NCBI RefSeq assembly: GCF_008801475.1
Contig: NZ_VZPP01000011.1
Coordinates: 186,001-250,000, forward strand
DNA length: 64,000 nucleotides
Reading direction: 5' to 3'
Origin: Pseudomonas moorei
GTDB taxonomy: Bacteria > Pseudomonadota > Gammaproteobacteria > Pseudomonadales > Pseudomonadaceae
Shown one piece after another: positions 51,175-60,513 of this stretch. The notes under the pieces were generated by a model. It searched no databases. It saw only the letters and a list, made by a program, of their open reading frames with translations, and was not told the origin of the DNA. Each line of letters opens with the position of its first letter. The first letter of the stretch is position 1. The position numbers and the translations under genes are program-made.

Positions 51175-53073
51175 ATGCCCACGACGTTTCATGAGATTCC
51201 CCGCAAGCGCCCAACCACGCCCCTGCTCGACCGCGCGAACACGCCGGACGGCCTGCGCCGGTTAGGCGAAGCCGAGCTGGAAACCCTGGCCGATGAGTTG
51301 CGCCTGGAATTGCTCTACACGGTCGGTCAGACCGGTGGGCATTTCGGTGCCGGCCTGGGCGTGATCGAGCTGACCATCGCGTTGCATTACGTCTTCGACA
51401 CCCCGGACGACCGGCTGGTGTGGGACGTGGGTCATCAGGCTTATCCGCACAAGATCCTAACCGGTCGTCGCGAGCGCATGGGCACCCTGCGCCAGAAGGA
51501 CGGCATCGCCGCCTTCCCGCGCCGCTCCGAGAGCGAATACGACACTTTCGGCGTCGGTCACTCCAGTACCTCGATCAGCGCAGCGCTGGGCATGGCAATT
51601 GCCTCGCGCCTGCAAAACAATGATCGCAAGGCCATCGCGGTGATCGGCGACGGCGCCTTGACCGCCGGCATGGCGTTCGAAGCGCTGAACCACGCGCCGG
51701 AAGTCAACGCCGACATGCTGGTGATCCTCAACGACAACGACATGTCGATCTCGCACAACGTCGGCGGCTTGTCCAACTATCTGGCGAAGATCCTGTCCAG
51801 CCGCACCTACGCCAGCATGCGCGAAGGCAGCAAGAAAGTGCTGTCGCGCCTGCCCGGCGCCTGGGAAATCGCCCGTCGCACCGAAGAATACGCAAAAGGC
51901 ATGCTGGTGCCCGGTACCCTGTTCGAAGAACTGGGCTGGAACTACATCGGCCCGATCGATGGCCACGACCTGCCGACCCTGATCGCCACCCTGCGCAACA
52001 TGCGCGATCTGAAAGGCCCGCAGTTCCTGCACGTCGTCACCAAGAAGGGCAAGGGCTTCGCGCCTGCTGAAGTCGATCCGATCGGCTACCATGCGATCAC
52101 CAAGCTCGAACCGCTGGACGCCCCTGCCGCTGCGCCGAAAAAGGCCAGCGGACCGAAGTATTCCGGTGTGTTCGGTGAGTGGCTGTGCGACATGGCTGCG
52201 GCCGACCCGCGCCTGGTGGGCATTACCCCGGCGATGAAGGAAGGCTCCGACCTGGTGGCTTTCAGCGAGCGCTTCCCGCTGCGCTACTTCGACGTGGCGA
52301 TTGCCGAGCAACACGCCGTGACCCTTGCCGCCGGCATGGCCTGCGAAGGCGCGAAACCGGTGGTGGCGATCTACTCGACCTTCCTGCAGCGCGGCTACGA
52401 CCAACTGATCCATGACGTGGCAGTGCAGAACCTCGACGTATTGTTCGCCATTGACCGCGCAGGTCTGGTGGGCGAAGACGGCCCGACGCACGCCGGCAGC
52501 TTCGACCTGTCGTTCCTGCGCTGCATTCCCGGCATGCTGGTGATGACCCCGAGCGACGAAAACGAGCTGCGCAAAATGCTCACCACCGGTCATCTGTACG
52601 AAGGCCCGGCGGCTGTGCGCTACCCGCGCGGCACCGGCCCGAATGCGACCATCGAGAAGAACCTCGAACCGATCGAAATCGGCAAGGGAGTGGTGCGCCG
52701 TCAAGGCAGCAAAGTCGCCCTGCTGGTGTTTGGCGTGCAACTGGCCGAGGCGATGAAAGTGGCCGAGACGCTGGATGCCACCGTGGTCGACATGCGTTTC
52801 GTCAAACCACTGGATGAAGCACTGGTACGTGAAATCGCCGCCAGCCATGAGCTGCTGGTGACCGTCGAAGAGAACGCGATCATGGGCGGCGCCGGTGGTG
52901 CGGTCAGCGAGTTCCTTGCCCGGGAAAACATCCTCAAGTCGATGCTGCATCTAGGCTTGCCGGACACTTACGTCGAACACGCCAAGCCTGCGCAAATGCT
53001 GGCCGAGTGTGGATTGGACGAGGCCGGAATCGAAGCCGCGATCCGCGAACGGCTGCAACTGCTTAACCGCTAA
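51175..53073 (+). CDS. dxs: 1-deoxy-D-xylulose-5-phosphate synthase
   Basis: A 632-residue thiamine-diphosphate enzyme that starts the MEP isoprenoid pathway from pyruvate and glyceraldehyde-3-phosphate. Motifs are GDGALTAGMAFEALN (TPP and Mg binding), DVGHQAYPHKILTGR, and IAEQHAVTLAAGMA (Glu). Length and ends are normal. It lies 91 bases after ispA. ThiL of the riboflavin/thiamine cluster in this window makes its cofactor. Confidence 0.98.
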   Translation: MPTTFHEIPRKRPTTPLLDRANTPDGLRRLGEAELETLADELRLELLYTVGQTGGHFGAGLGVIELTIALHYVFDTPDDRLVWDVGHQAYPHKILTGRRERMGTLRQKDGIAAFPRRSESEYDTFGVGHSSTSISAALGMAIASRLQNNDRKAIAVIGDGALTAGMAFEALNHAPEVNADMLVILNDNDMSISHNVGGLSNYLAKILSSRTYASMREGSKKVLSRLPGAWEIARRTEEYAKGMLVPGTLFEELGWNYIGPIDGHDLPTLIATLRNMRDLKGPQFLHVVTKKGKGFAPAEVDPIGYHAITKLEPLDAPAAAPKKASGPKYSGVFGEWLCDMAAADPRLVGITPAMKEGSDLVAFSERFPLRYFDVAIAEQHAVTLAAGMACEGAKPVVAIYSTFLQRGYDQLIHDVAVQNLDVLFAIDRAGLVGEDGPTHAGSFDLSFLRCIPGMLVMTPSDENELRKMLTTGHLYEGPAAVRYPRGTGPNATIEKNLEPIEIGKGVVRRQGSKVALLVFGVQLAEAMKVAETLDATVVDMRFVKPLDEALVREIAASHELLVTVEENAIMGGAGGAVSEFLARENILKSMLHLGLPDTYVEHAKPAQMLAECGLDEAGIEAAIRERLQLLNR

Positions 53074-53084
53074 ACACACTTTCC

Positions 53085-53174
53085 CTGTGGGAGCGGGCTT
53101 GCCCGCGAAGAGGCCGGCTTATCCAACATCAATGTTGGCTACCGACGCCTTCGCGGGCAAGCCCGCTCCCACAG
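53085..53174. repeat. REP doublet (REPIN) between dxs and the btuB-like gene
   Basis: CTGTGGGAGCGGGCTTGCCC and its exact inverse flank a spacer with its own palindrome (CCAACATCAATGTTGG). The layout is the same as the REPIN at 17463. It fills most of the gap upstream of the receptor gene. Confidence 0.85.
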
Positions 53175-53227
53175 TGTTTTGTGGGCTCTCAAAACTGTAT
53201 TTGCCTCAAAGCACCATCGGACTATCA

Positions 53228-55111
53228 ATGAAGTTTGCCCGCGTCGCCCTGCCCCTGCTTCTGCTACCCGCCGCCAATACCCTCGCCGAGACTTTCGAAC
53301 GCGATCAAGCCCTGAAACTGCCCGACGTGCTGATCAGCGCCAACCGCCAGGTCGAAGCGCGCAACGACAGCAGCGCCGCCAATACCGTGTTCACCCGCGA
53401 AGACATCGACCGCCTGCAACCGGACAGCGTCACAGACCTGCTGCGTCGAGTGCCGGGCGTGCAAGTGGCGCAAACCGGTGGTCGTGGCAGCTTGCCCGGG
53501 GTTTATATCCGCGGCACTCAATCGGCCCAGAGCCTGGTACTGGTGGACGGCCAACGGATCGGCAACTCGACCTCCGGTGACAGCAACCTGCAACACATCA
53601 ACATCGAGCAGGTCGAGCGCGTGGAAGTGCTGCGCGGCTCCCGCTCGGCGATTTACGGCAGCGATGCGATTGGCGGTGTGATCCAGATCTTTACCCGTCG
53701 CGGCGACCAGCAAGGCCTGCAACCGCGCTTGCACATGGGCTTTGGCAGCAACCAGACCTGGGAGCGCAGCCTTGGCCTGTCCGGCGGCGATGAGCGTACC
53801 CGTTTCAACCTGGGCACCAGCCTTGATGAAACCGCCGGGATCAACCGCACCCGCGAGTCGTATCCCAGTGATGGCGATCACGACGAATACCGCAACAAGT
53901 CGCTGAGCCTGAGCCTGAGCCACGCACTCACCGACGACATCGAAGTCGGCGCCAACCTGCTGGATAACCACGGCAAAAACGCGTTCGACAACCCGTTCGG
54001 GCGCTTTGATCCCGTTACCTTCGAGTCGGTGCAGCAGCAGCCCTACAGCGAATTCGACGTGAGCAGCGTCAGCAGCTACATCGACGCGCGGGTGAATGAC
54101 CTCTGGAAAACCCGCGTCGAATTCGGCCACAGCGAAAACCGCGACAAGACCCTCGACAAACTCAGCGATGAACGCAGCGTTTTCAACACATACCGCGACT
54201 CACTGACCTGGCAGAACGATCTGAAGCTCAACGAGCGCAACAGCCTGATCCTCGGCGGCGACTGGTACGAAGACCGGATCAACAGCAGCACGGACTTCGA
54301 CGAAGACAGCCGCTGGAACCGGGCGGCGTTCATCCAGCACCGCTATCAGGCGGACAGTTTCTCCACCGAGCTGGGCCTGCGTCACGATGACAATCAGCAG
54401 TTTGGCGGCCAGAACAGCTGGAGCGGCACGTTCACCCTGCCGTTGAACCCGGATAACGATGTGCTGCTGAGTTACAGCGAAGGCTTCCGCGCGCCGACCT
54501 TCAACGACCTGTATTACCCGGACTTCAGCAACCCGGACCTGAAGCCTGAAACGTCAAAGAGCTATGAGCTGCAATGGCGCAGCCAGTTGACCGAGGACAG
54601 TCGCCTGGAAGCCTCGCTGTACCGCACCGATTTGCAAGACGCGATCATCTTCGGCAGCAACTCACGCCCGCAGAACGTGGCTTCGGCACGGATCAACGGC
54701 TTCGAAGCGGCGTTGAAACAAGAACTTTTCGGCTGGCAGAGCAATCTCGGCGTGGCAATCATCGATCCCCGCGATCGCGACACCGGCCATACCCTGGCGC
54801 GGCGTGCCCGGCGCACCTTGAGCCTGGATCTGGATCGGCAGTTCGACCGGCTGGGCCTCGGCGCCAGCTGGCAAGCGGTGAGCAGCAGCTATGACGATCT
54901 GAACAATCAACAGCCCTTGGGCGGCTATGCCTTGTTGGGGCTGCGCAGCAGTTGGGAACTCAATCACGAGATCAAGCTGGAGCTAAAAGTCGATAACCTG
55001 CTGGACAAGGACTACACCCGGGTACTGTATAGCCATGAAGGCAGTCAGTATGGGTATCGAGAGGAAGGTCAAACCTGGATGTTCGGGGTGACGTGGACCC
55101 CGGAGATCTGA
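53228..55111 (+). CDS. btuB: TonB-dependent outer-membrane receptor, BtuB (cobalamin) type
   Basis: A 627-residue receptor. The signal peptide ends at NTLA (residue 19). A TonB-box-like LPDVLISANR precedes the plug (RVPGVQVAQTGGRGSLPGVY, GSRSAIYGSDAIGGVI). The barrel shows the family stretch GFRAPTFNDLYYP. It ends TWTPEI instead of the usual terminal Phe. The length and motifs fit BtuB, and a BtuF-like gene lies beside it. No cobalamin riboswitch is visible upstream; the gap is a REPIN. ATG 53228 is chosen for the signal peptide. Confidence 0.85.
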   Translation: MKFARVALPLLLLPAANTLAETFERDQALKLPDVLISANRQVEARNDSSAANTVFTREDIDRLQPDSVTDLLRRVPGVQVAQTGGRGSLPGVYIRGTQSAQSLVLVDGQRIGNSTSGDSNLQHINIEQVERVEVLRGSRSAIYGSDAIGGVIQIFTRRGDQQGLQPRLHMGFGSNQTWERSLGLSGGDERTRFNLGTSLDETAGINRTRESYPSDGDHDEYRNKSLSLSLSHALTDDIEVGANLLDNHGKNAFDNPFGRFDPVTFESVQQQPYSEFDVSSVSSYIDARVNDLWKTRVEFGHSENRDKTLDKLSDERSVFNTYRDSLTWQNDLKLNERNSLILGGDWYEDRINSSTDFDEDSRWNRAAFIQHRYQADSFSTELGLRHDDNQQFGGQNSWSGTFTLPLNPDNDVLLSYSEGFRAPTFNDLYYPDFSNPDLKPETSKSYELQWRSQLTEDSRLEASLYRTDLQDAIIFGSNSRPQNVASARINGFEAALKQELFGWQSNLGVAIIDPRDRDTGHTLARRARRTLSLDLDRQFDRLGLGASWQAVSSSYDDLNNQQPLGGYALLGLRSSWELNHEIKLELKVDNLLDKDYTRVLYSHEGSQYGYREEGQTWMFGVTWTPEI

Positions 55112-55135
55112 TCTGAAATGAGCGGTGTTCGGGCT

Positions 55136-55163
55136 GGCCTCATCGCGAGCAAGCTCGCACACA
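55136..55163. repeat. Degenerate REP element
   Basis: GCCTCATCGCGAGCAAGCTC with GCACACAGG following, between the convergent btuB and btuF-like genes. Confidence 0.45.
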
Positions 55164-55197
55164 GGGGATCTGCGTTGTCATTGCTGACGCCTCGGCC

Positions 55198-55998
55198 TCA
55201 ACGATCAGGTGCGATCAACTGGCAAAGCTTGGCGGTCGCTTCGATCATTTGCCCGCTGGGTCGCTCCAGGCCTTTATCCGTCACCAACAGCAACTGCCCC
55301 TTCGCCACCGCCTCCACCTGCGGCCATGCCTTCCACGCATCAAGTTGCGCCTGATCGCCGGCCAGGATCACCTGCGGATTGCGCTGCAGCACCGCCTCCA
55401 CACTGATCTGCGGCGCGGCCAGCGTCTGGTCGCCGAAGACATTCCGCGCCCCACAGACTTCGAGCGCATCACTGATGATCTGCCCACCCCCAATGGTGTA
55501 CAGCGGCCGATCCCAGACCTGATAAAACACCCCTAATGGTTGATCACGGCGATAACGTTGACGCAATTCCGTCAGCCGTTGCCTTAACCCCGTCGCCCGT
55601 GAGACACCGCGCTCCGGACGGCCGAGTTGCGTGGCAATCGCCTCGATTTGCGCGGCGAGTTGGTCCAGGTCATGTGGCTCGGCGACGTAGGTCGGGATGT
55701 TCAGGTGCTTTAGTTGTTCACGCTGGGCCGGGCCGACGCTGTCGGGCCACAGCAGCAGCAAGTCGGGCTTCAGGCTGAGCAGCCGCTCCATGTCCAACTG
55801 GCCGTAGCGGCCAACGGACGGCAGGTCTTTGAGTTCGGCAGGACGCTCACCGGCATCCAGCACCCCCACCAGCAGGTCGGCTGAACCCAGTTCGACAACG
55901 ATTTCAGAGAGCGATGGCGCCAGGCTGACCACCCGCTCGACCGCTGCTGCCGAGGCGCTGACGGCCAGCAGCAGAACCGCCAGCCAGGCAGCACGCAT
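55198..55998 (-). CDS. btuF: Cobalamin-binding periplasmic protein, BtuF type
   Basis: A 266-residue class III solute-binding protein. The signal peptide ends at ASAAA (residue 20). RVVSLAPSLSEIVVELG and PDLLLLWPDS are typical of BtuF/TroA-like proteins. It should pass cobalamin from the outer-membrane receptor to an ABC permease, but no btuCD genes are nearby, so the permease must be elsewhere. Start ATG 55998 shares one base with the stop of the upstream membrane-protein gene (TGATG). Confidence 0.8.
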   Translation of the reverse strand: MRAAWLAVLLLAVSASAAAVERVVSLAPSLSEIVVELGSADLLVGVLDAGERPAELKDLPSVGRYGQLDMERLLSLKPDLLLLWPDSVGPAQREQLKHLNIPTYVAEPHDLDQLAAQIEAIATQLGRPERGVSRATGLRQRLTELRQRYRRDQPLGVFYQVWDRPLYTIGGGQIISDALEVCGARNVFGDQTLAAPQISVEAVLQRNPQVILAGDQAQLDAWKAWPQVEAVAKGQLLLVTDKGLERPSGQMIEATAKLCQLIAPDR

Positions 55999-56417
55999 CA
56001 GCCGAGTTGACGCGGAATGCGGTAGAGGTAGAACAGCACCGTGGTCGACAGTGCCAGCAGCACCAGCGGCACGGCTTCGAGGCCGACGAACACGGCCAGG
56101 GCACCGATCCACGCCGGCAGGCCGGCAGCGAGAAATGCCGTACGCCGTGTGGCGGCCAGACTGATCCAAGCGGCAGGTTCTTCAGGGGTATCGAGGGCTT
56201 TCTGGGTGGCGATCAATGCGTGTTTGTAACCACCGAAAAACTTCAGGCTGACAAACATCGAAGCCACACCGCCGACGAACAATGGCATCGCCAGCACCGG
56301 CAAGATCGCCTCGCTCTGGCCGAACACGCCGTTGATCACGAACAGCGGCAACAAGGCCAGCGCCAGGTATTGCCACCAGTTGACGGCCAGTCGCCGCCGC
56401 ACCTGACCGCGTGTCAC
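55998..56417 (-). CDS. Small membrane protein of unknown function
   Basis: A 139-residue protein with three to four hydrophobic segments (YLALALLPLFVINGVFG; PVLAMPLFVGGVASMFVSL; AWIGALAVFVGLEAVPLVLL). I do not recognise a family. It sits between ribA and btuF, overlapping ribA by four and btuF by one base, so the three are probably co-transcribed. A link to B12 or riboflavin is only suggested by position. Confidence 0.75.
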   Translation of the reverse strand: MTRGQVRRRLAVNWWQYLALALLPLFVINGVFGQSEAILPVLAMPLFVGGVASMFVSLKFFGGYKHALIATQKALDTPEEPAAWISLAATRRTAFLAAGLPAWIGALAVFVGLEAVPLVLLALSTTVLFYLYRIPRQLG

Positions 56418-57031
56418 GCCCGGTCAACCTCGCCCTGATGCTCATTGCCCATCATGTGGTCAAGTTTGCTGGCCTTGGTCGCCAGGTAGAGTTTGTTATG
56501 GGGATTGTGACCGGTGTGCAACGGTACGCGCTCGGCAACCACGATGCCCATGTCGGTCAAGGCTTTGACCTTGCGTGGGTTGTTGGTCATCAAACGCAGG
56601 GATTTCACGCCCAGGTGCTCCAGCATCGGCAGGCACATGGCGTAGTCGCGCTGGTCAGCGGCAAAGCCCAGGCGCTCGTTGGCTTCAACGGTATCGGCAC
56701 CGCCATCCTGCAGCTCATAGGCGCGGATCTTGTTCAGCAGGCCAATGCCACGGCCTTCCTGACGCAAGTACAGCAATACGCCGCGACCTTCGCGGGCAAT
56801 CGCCTGCAACGCGGCCTCGAGTTGCGAGCCGCAGTCACAACGCTGGCTGAACAAGGCATCGCCCGTCAGGCATTCGGAGTGCAACCGGCCGAGTACCGGG
56901 GCACCGTCGGCAATCTCGCCCAGGCTCAGCACAACGTGCTCACGGCCGGTGGCTTCATCAAGAAAGCCATGCATGGTGAATTGCGCAAAAGGCGTTGGCA
57001 GCTTGCAAGCGGCGACAAAAACGACAGGCAC
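56414..57031 (-). CDS. ribA: GTP cyclohydrolase II
   Basis: A 205-residue enzyme that opens GTP in the first riboflavin step. The zinc cysteines are in HSECLTGDALFSQRCDCG, and LRQEGRGIGLLNK is the active-site loop. It is complete and stand-alone, in contrast to the degenerate C-terminal domain of RibBA at 60514. The gap upstream (57032-57178) holds no gene; a partial REP (CTGTGGGAGCCC) lies at its edge. Confidence 0.96.
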   Translation of the reverse strand: MPVVFVAACKLPTPFAQFTMHGFLDEATGREHVVLSLGEIADGAPVLGRLHSECLTGDALFSQRCDCGSQLEAALQAIAREGRGVLLYLRQEGRGIGLLNKIRAYELQDGGADTVEANERLGFAADQRDYAMCLPMLEHLGVKSLRLMTNNPRKVKALTDMGIVVAERVPLHTGHNPHNKLYLATKASKLDHMMGNEHQGEVDRA

Positions 57032-57178
57032 CTGTGTGCTCCTGATCTAAAAGTCTGAAGATTCGCAGGCCGGCATTGTAACAGCAGGTTCCGGATGGCG
57101 CTTAGGCTGAATTATCGGGGATAACTATCAAAAAGTTTGATATGCCCCCCCTGACGACACCGCCCCTGTGGGAGCCCT

Positions 57179-57916
57179 TCAGTTCTCATCAAACGGGTAA
57201 GGCTGTTTCCAGCGTTCGAAGATGGGCTTGAGCTCGCCGCTTTTCACCAGCTGTTCCATGCGCTGGTCAAACAAGGCCATCAGCGTGCGGGCCTGCGGGG
57301 TTTTGGCGAAGCACAGGTAGAGGGGCAGTTCGGCGATATGGGTGCGTCGCAGCTGCGCCGGATCCTTGGCCCGGTTGAGGACGTAATCAACCTCGGTCAG
57401 GGCGTCGATGTAAAAGTCGGTACGCTTGTGGGTCAGCATCGACACGATGCCGGTACGCCGCTGCACTTCAGCAAAGTGCTGCACATTGGGCAGGTAATGC
57501 TGGTAATCGTAGCCACGCACCCAAGCCAACCGATAATTGCCCAGGGTTTCCGGGGTTGGCACCGGGCTGCTGGTCAGCCCCAAGGCGTAGATGTGGTCGG
57601 TATCGAAGTTCCAGCGGGGATAAAGCAGCTCGCTGGATTCGTCGCGATAGGAACCGACACAGGCGTCGACCTCGCCGCGCTCGGCCAGGCCTACCGAGCG
57701 CAGGTAGGGTTCAGTGCGAATGTCGAGCTTGACGCCCGCCGGTTCGAAGACTTGTCGCAGCACGTCCCAGCCCAGTCCATGGCCGTCGGCGGCGGTGTAA
57801 TCCTCCCAGTCTTCGCTGGCCAGGTGAATGACCGCCGGTGGCGTCCCGGTCTCCTGTGCCTGCGCGAGGGAGCAAAACACGGCAAGCACCATCCCTATCA
57901 ACCCGCGTAGAGCCAT
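57179..57916 (-). CDS. Periplasmic amino-acid-type substrate-binding protein (SBP_bac_3)
   Basis: A 245-residue secreted protein. The signal peptide ends at AQAQ (residue 20). EDWEDYTAADGHGLGWDVL and the late ELKPIFERWKQPYPF fit the SBP_bac_3 family. No permease genes adjoin it, so it may be a sensor-type or orphan binding protein. ATG 57916 follows GGGAG with eight-base spacing; an earlier ATG at 57943 has a poor site. Confidence 0.82.
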   Translation of the reverse strand: MALRGLIGMVLAVFCSLAQAQETGTPPAVIHLASEDWEDYTAADGHGLGWDVLRQVFEPAGVKLDIRTEPYLRSVGLAERGEVDACVGSYRDESSELLYPRWNFDTDHIYALGLTSSPVPTPETLGNYRLAWVRGYDYQHYLPNVQHFAEVQRRTGIVSMLTHKRTDFYIDALTEVDYVLNRAKDPAQLRRTHIAELPLYLCFAKTPQARTLMALFDQRMEQLVKSGELKPIFERWKQPYPFDEN

Positions 57917-57959
57917 CCTTAGTTCTCCCACTTGGCGCCTCATGACCTCTGCGGTCAGG

Positions 57960-58463
57960 TCAGGCGAAAATCCATACCAGTCCCTGCATCGCCAGCCATG
58001 CAAACACACCCGCCAAAACATCATCGAGCATGATCCCGACGCCACCATGCACGTGCCGGTCGATCCAGCGAATCGGCCACGGCTTGAGAATATCGAAGAA
58101 ACGGAACATCAGGAAACCCGCCAGCAACCACTGCCAGCCTTCCGGCACCAGCCACAGGGTGATCCACATCCCGACCATTTCGTCCCAGACGATGCCTTCA
58201 TGGTCGTGCACCCGCAAATCGTTCGCGACTTTGCCGCACAGCCAGAAGCCGAACAGCATGGTGATGCCCAGCATCAGCCAGTATCCCCAGTCCGGCAGCA
58301 TCTGCCACAACGGAATAAAGGGCAGCGCCACCAATGAACCCCAGGTGCCTGGGGCCTTTGGCAAGGTGCCCGAGCCGAAGCCGAACGCCAGGAAATGCCA
58401 CGGGTTGCGCCAGACCGACGGCGGTACGAACTCCCCCGGGACCTGTTTGGGATGATCTGTCAC
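57960..58463 (-). CDS. pgpA: Phosphatidylglycerophosphatase A
   Basis: A 167-residue membrane enzyme. Motifs are GSGTLPKAPGTWGSL, HDHEGIVWDEMVGMW and FRFFDILKPWPI. It dephosphorylates PGP to phosphatidylglycerol. It overlaps thiL by four bases and ends the long riboflavin/thiamine operon. Confidence 0.96.
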   Translation of the reverse strand: MTDHPKQVPGEFVPPSVWRNPWHFLAFGFGSGTLPKAPGTWGSLVALPFIPLWQMLPDWGYWLMLGITMLFGFWLCGKVANDLRVHDHEGIVWDEMVGMWITLWLVPEGWQWLLAGFLMFRFFDILKPWPIRWIDRHVHGGVGIMLDDVLAGVFAWLAMQGLVWIFA

Positions 58464-59425
58464 GGTGACTCCCGAAAATGTTGATAACCCCGGGTTTGCG
58501 GGGTGATGTCTTGCCCATCGCTATCGAGCAGCGTCACGCCCTGCCCCGCCACAATCCGCCCGACTACATGAATCGGCCAGCCCTCGGCCAGCAATGGCGG
58601 TAACTCGACGGACGGTAGCGTGAAAGCCAATACGTAATCATCGCCACCGCTGAGCGCCGCGTTCTGCGCCCCTGCCTTCCCGAGGAAAGCGACCAGCGCA
58701 CTGGACAACGGCAAGCGATCGCACTCGACTTGAACGGCGACCTTCGATGCCAGGGCAATGTGCCCACAATCAGCGAGCAAGCCATCGGAGATGTCCAGCG
58801 CCGCCGTTGCCTTGCCACGCAGTGCCTGACCCAGCGCCAACTGCGGTTGCGGCGACCAGTAGTGCGCCAACAGCGGATCGGCGATGGCAGGTTCGGCGGT
58901 GCGCTCACCGAGCACCAGCGGCAAGGCGCCAGCGCCATTGCCCAGTTCACCGCCGACGCACAACAAGTCGCCCGGTTGTGCGCCGCTGCGGGTCAGGGCC
59001 AGGCCGTTGGGCACGCGCCCGAACACGGTCATGGTCATGCTCAGCGGCCCGCGGGTGGTGTCACCGCCGACGAGCGCCACGCGGCAGCTTTGCGCCATCA
59101 GGCTCAAACCACGGGCATAGGCCTGCAACCAATCGGTAGTCACCGTCGGCAAGGTCAGGGCAAGGGTAAAGGCGATGGGGGTGGCGCCCATGGCGGCCAG
59201 GTCACTGACAGCCACGGCCAGCGAGCGCTGGCCGAGCAGAAAGGGATCGCAAGGGTCGGCGAAGTGCACACCGGCCACCAGCGTATCGGTAGAAATCGCC
59301 AGCTGTTCCCCTGTGGGAATAGCCAGCAAGGCGCAATCATCACCGATCCCGAGGGCAACGCCTTCGCCGCCCTGCGCACAAGGCGCGGCGGCGAAGAAAT
59401 TGCGGATCAGCTCAAACTCACCCAT
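58460..59425 (-). CDS. thiL: Thiamine-monophosphate kinase
   Basis: A 321-residue AIR-synthase-like kinase. Visible are ALGIGDDCALLAIP, STDTLVAGVHF, VGGDTTRGPLSMT and DISDGLLADCGH. It makes thiamine diphosphate, the cofactor of Dxs. It follows nusB by 23 bases. Confidence 0.96.
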   Translation of the reverse strand: MGEFELIRNFFAAAPCAQGGEGVALGIGDDCALLAIPTGEQLAISTDTLVAGVHFADPCDPFLLGQRSLAVAVSDLAAMGATPIAFTLALTLPTVTTDWLQAYARGLSLMAQSCRVALVGGDTTRGPLSMTMTVFGRVPNGLALTRSGAQPGDLLCVGGELGNGAGALPLVLGERTAEPAIADPLLAHYWSPQPQLALGQALRGKATAALDISDGLLADCGHIALASKVAVQVECDRLPLSSALVAFLGKAGAQNAALSGGDDYVLAFTLPSVELPPLLAEGWPIHVVGRIVAGQGVTLLDSDGQDITPQTRGYQHFRESP

Positions 59426-59448
59426 GGTAATGGCAGTTCAAGCGCAGG

Positions 59449-59949
59449 TTAGCGCTTGAACGCCTTCACTTCAGCTTCACGCAGACGCGGGGCCAGTTTG
59501 TCGAGCACACCGTTGACGAACTTGTGGCCGTCGGTGGAACCGAAGACCTTGGCCAGTTCGATACCTTCGTTGATCACAACGCGGTACGGCACGTCGACGC
59601 GCTTGAGCAGCTCCCAGGTGGACAGGCGCAGAACCGCCAGTTCAACCGGGTCGAGCTCTTCGATGGTCAGGTCCAGGCAAGGCTTGAGTGCGGTGTCGAT
59701 TTCGGTCTTGAACTGCGGAACCCCGTGGAGGATCTCGCGGAAATAAGCACCATCGACATCGGTGAAATCGTTATCGACCCGGAACTGCGCTTCGATCTCG
59801 TTCAGCGACTGCTTGGCCATGTGCCATTGGTACAGCGCCTGGGTCGCGAGCTGACGGGCTTCGCGACGCTTGACGCTTTTCGATGGCTTGCCGGCATCCG
59901 CAGGCTTTGGATCGCGCGGGTTAAAACGATCGCTTTCGTCGCTAATCAC
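59449..59949 (-). CDS. nusB: Transcription antitermination factor NusB
   Basis: A 166-residue all-helical protein (REARQLATQALYQW; YRVVINEGIELAKVFG; KFVNGVLDKLA). It binds boxA RNA with S10 in rRNA antitermination. An N-terminal charged extension of about 25 residues precedes the core. It overlaps ribH by four bases. Confidence 0.96.
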   Translation of the reverse strand: MISDESDRFNPRDPKPADAGKPSKSVKRREARQLATQALYQWHMAKQSLNEIEAQFRVDNDFTDVDGAYFREILHGVPQFKTEIDTALKPCLDLTIEELDPVELAVLRLSTWELLKRVDVPYRVVINEGIELAKVFGSTDGHKFVNGVLDKLAPRLREAEVKAFKR

Positions 59950-60422
59950 TTGGCCTCCAACTGCGCCAGCAGGCTGACCATTTCCAGAGCGGACAGGGCA
60001 GCTTCAGCACCTTTGTTACCGGCCTTGGTGCCGGAACGTTCGATGGCTTGCTCGATGGAATCAACGGTCAGGACGCCGAAGGCAACCGGAACGCCGAACT
60101 CCATGGACACCTGGGCCAGGCCCTTGGTGCATTCGCCTGCCACGTATTCGAAATGCGGAGTACCGCCACGAATGACCGCGCCCAGGGCGATGATTGCCGC
60201 GAATTCACCCTTCTGAGCGACTTTCTGCGCAACCAGCGGGATTTCGAAGGCGCCAGGCGCACGGATGATGGTGATGTCGCTTTCGCTCACGCCATGGCGA
60301 ACCAGGGCATCAACTGCACCGCTGACCAGGCTTTCAACGACGAAGCTGTTGAAACGGCCCACTACCAGAGCGTAGCGGCCTTTAGGGGCGATGAAGGTAC
60401 CTTCGATGGTCTTCAGGGTCAT
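59946..60422 (-). CDS. ribH: 6,7-dimethyl-8-ribityllumazine synthase
   Basis: A 158-residue enzyme (PGAFEIPLVAQKVA, ALGAVIRGGTPHFEYV). It condenses the RibD and RibB products into lumazine, the RibE substrate. It lies 91 bases after ribBA behind a hairpin and overlaps nusB. Confidence 0.97.
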   Translation of the reverse strand: MTLKTIEGTFIAPKGRYALVVGRFNSFVVESLVSGAVDALVRHGVSESDITIIRAPGAFEIPLVAQKVAQKGEFAAIIALGAVIRGGTPHFEYVAGECTKGLAQVSMEFGVPVAFGVLTVDSIEQAIERSGTKAGNKGAEAALSALEMVSLLAQLEAK

Positions 60423-60444
60423 TCGTTAGATCTCTTAAAGAGCC

Positions 60445-60467
60445 GGGACGCGTCTTCTACGCGCCCC
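60445..60467 (-). terminator. Hairpin between ribBA and ribH
   Basis: GGGACGCGT and ACGCGCCCC pair around CTTCT with one A-C mismatch. A CTCTTTAAG follows on the - strand, so it may be a leaky terminator or attenuator within the operon. Confidence 0.4.
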
Positions 60468-60513
60468 TCAGTGATATTTGAACCGCGAATTCAAGGCCGG
60501 AAACAACCGGTCA

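Noticed and set aside
53074..53227. Cobalamin riboswitch before the btuB-like gene
   Set aside because: The space is filled by the REPIN, and I see no B12-box-like sequence.
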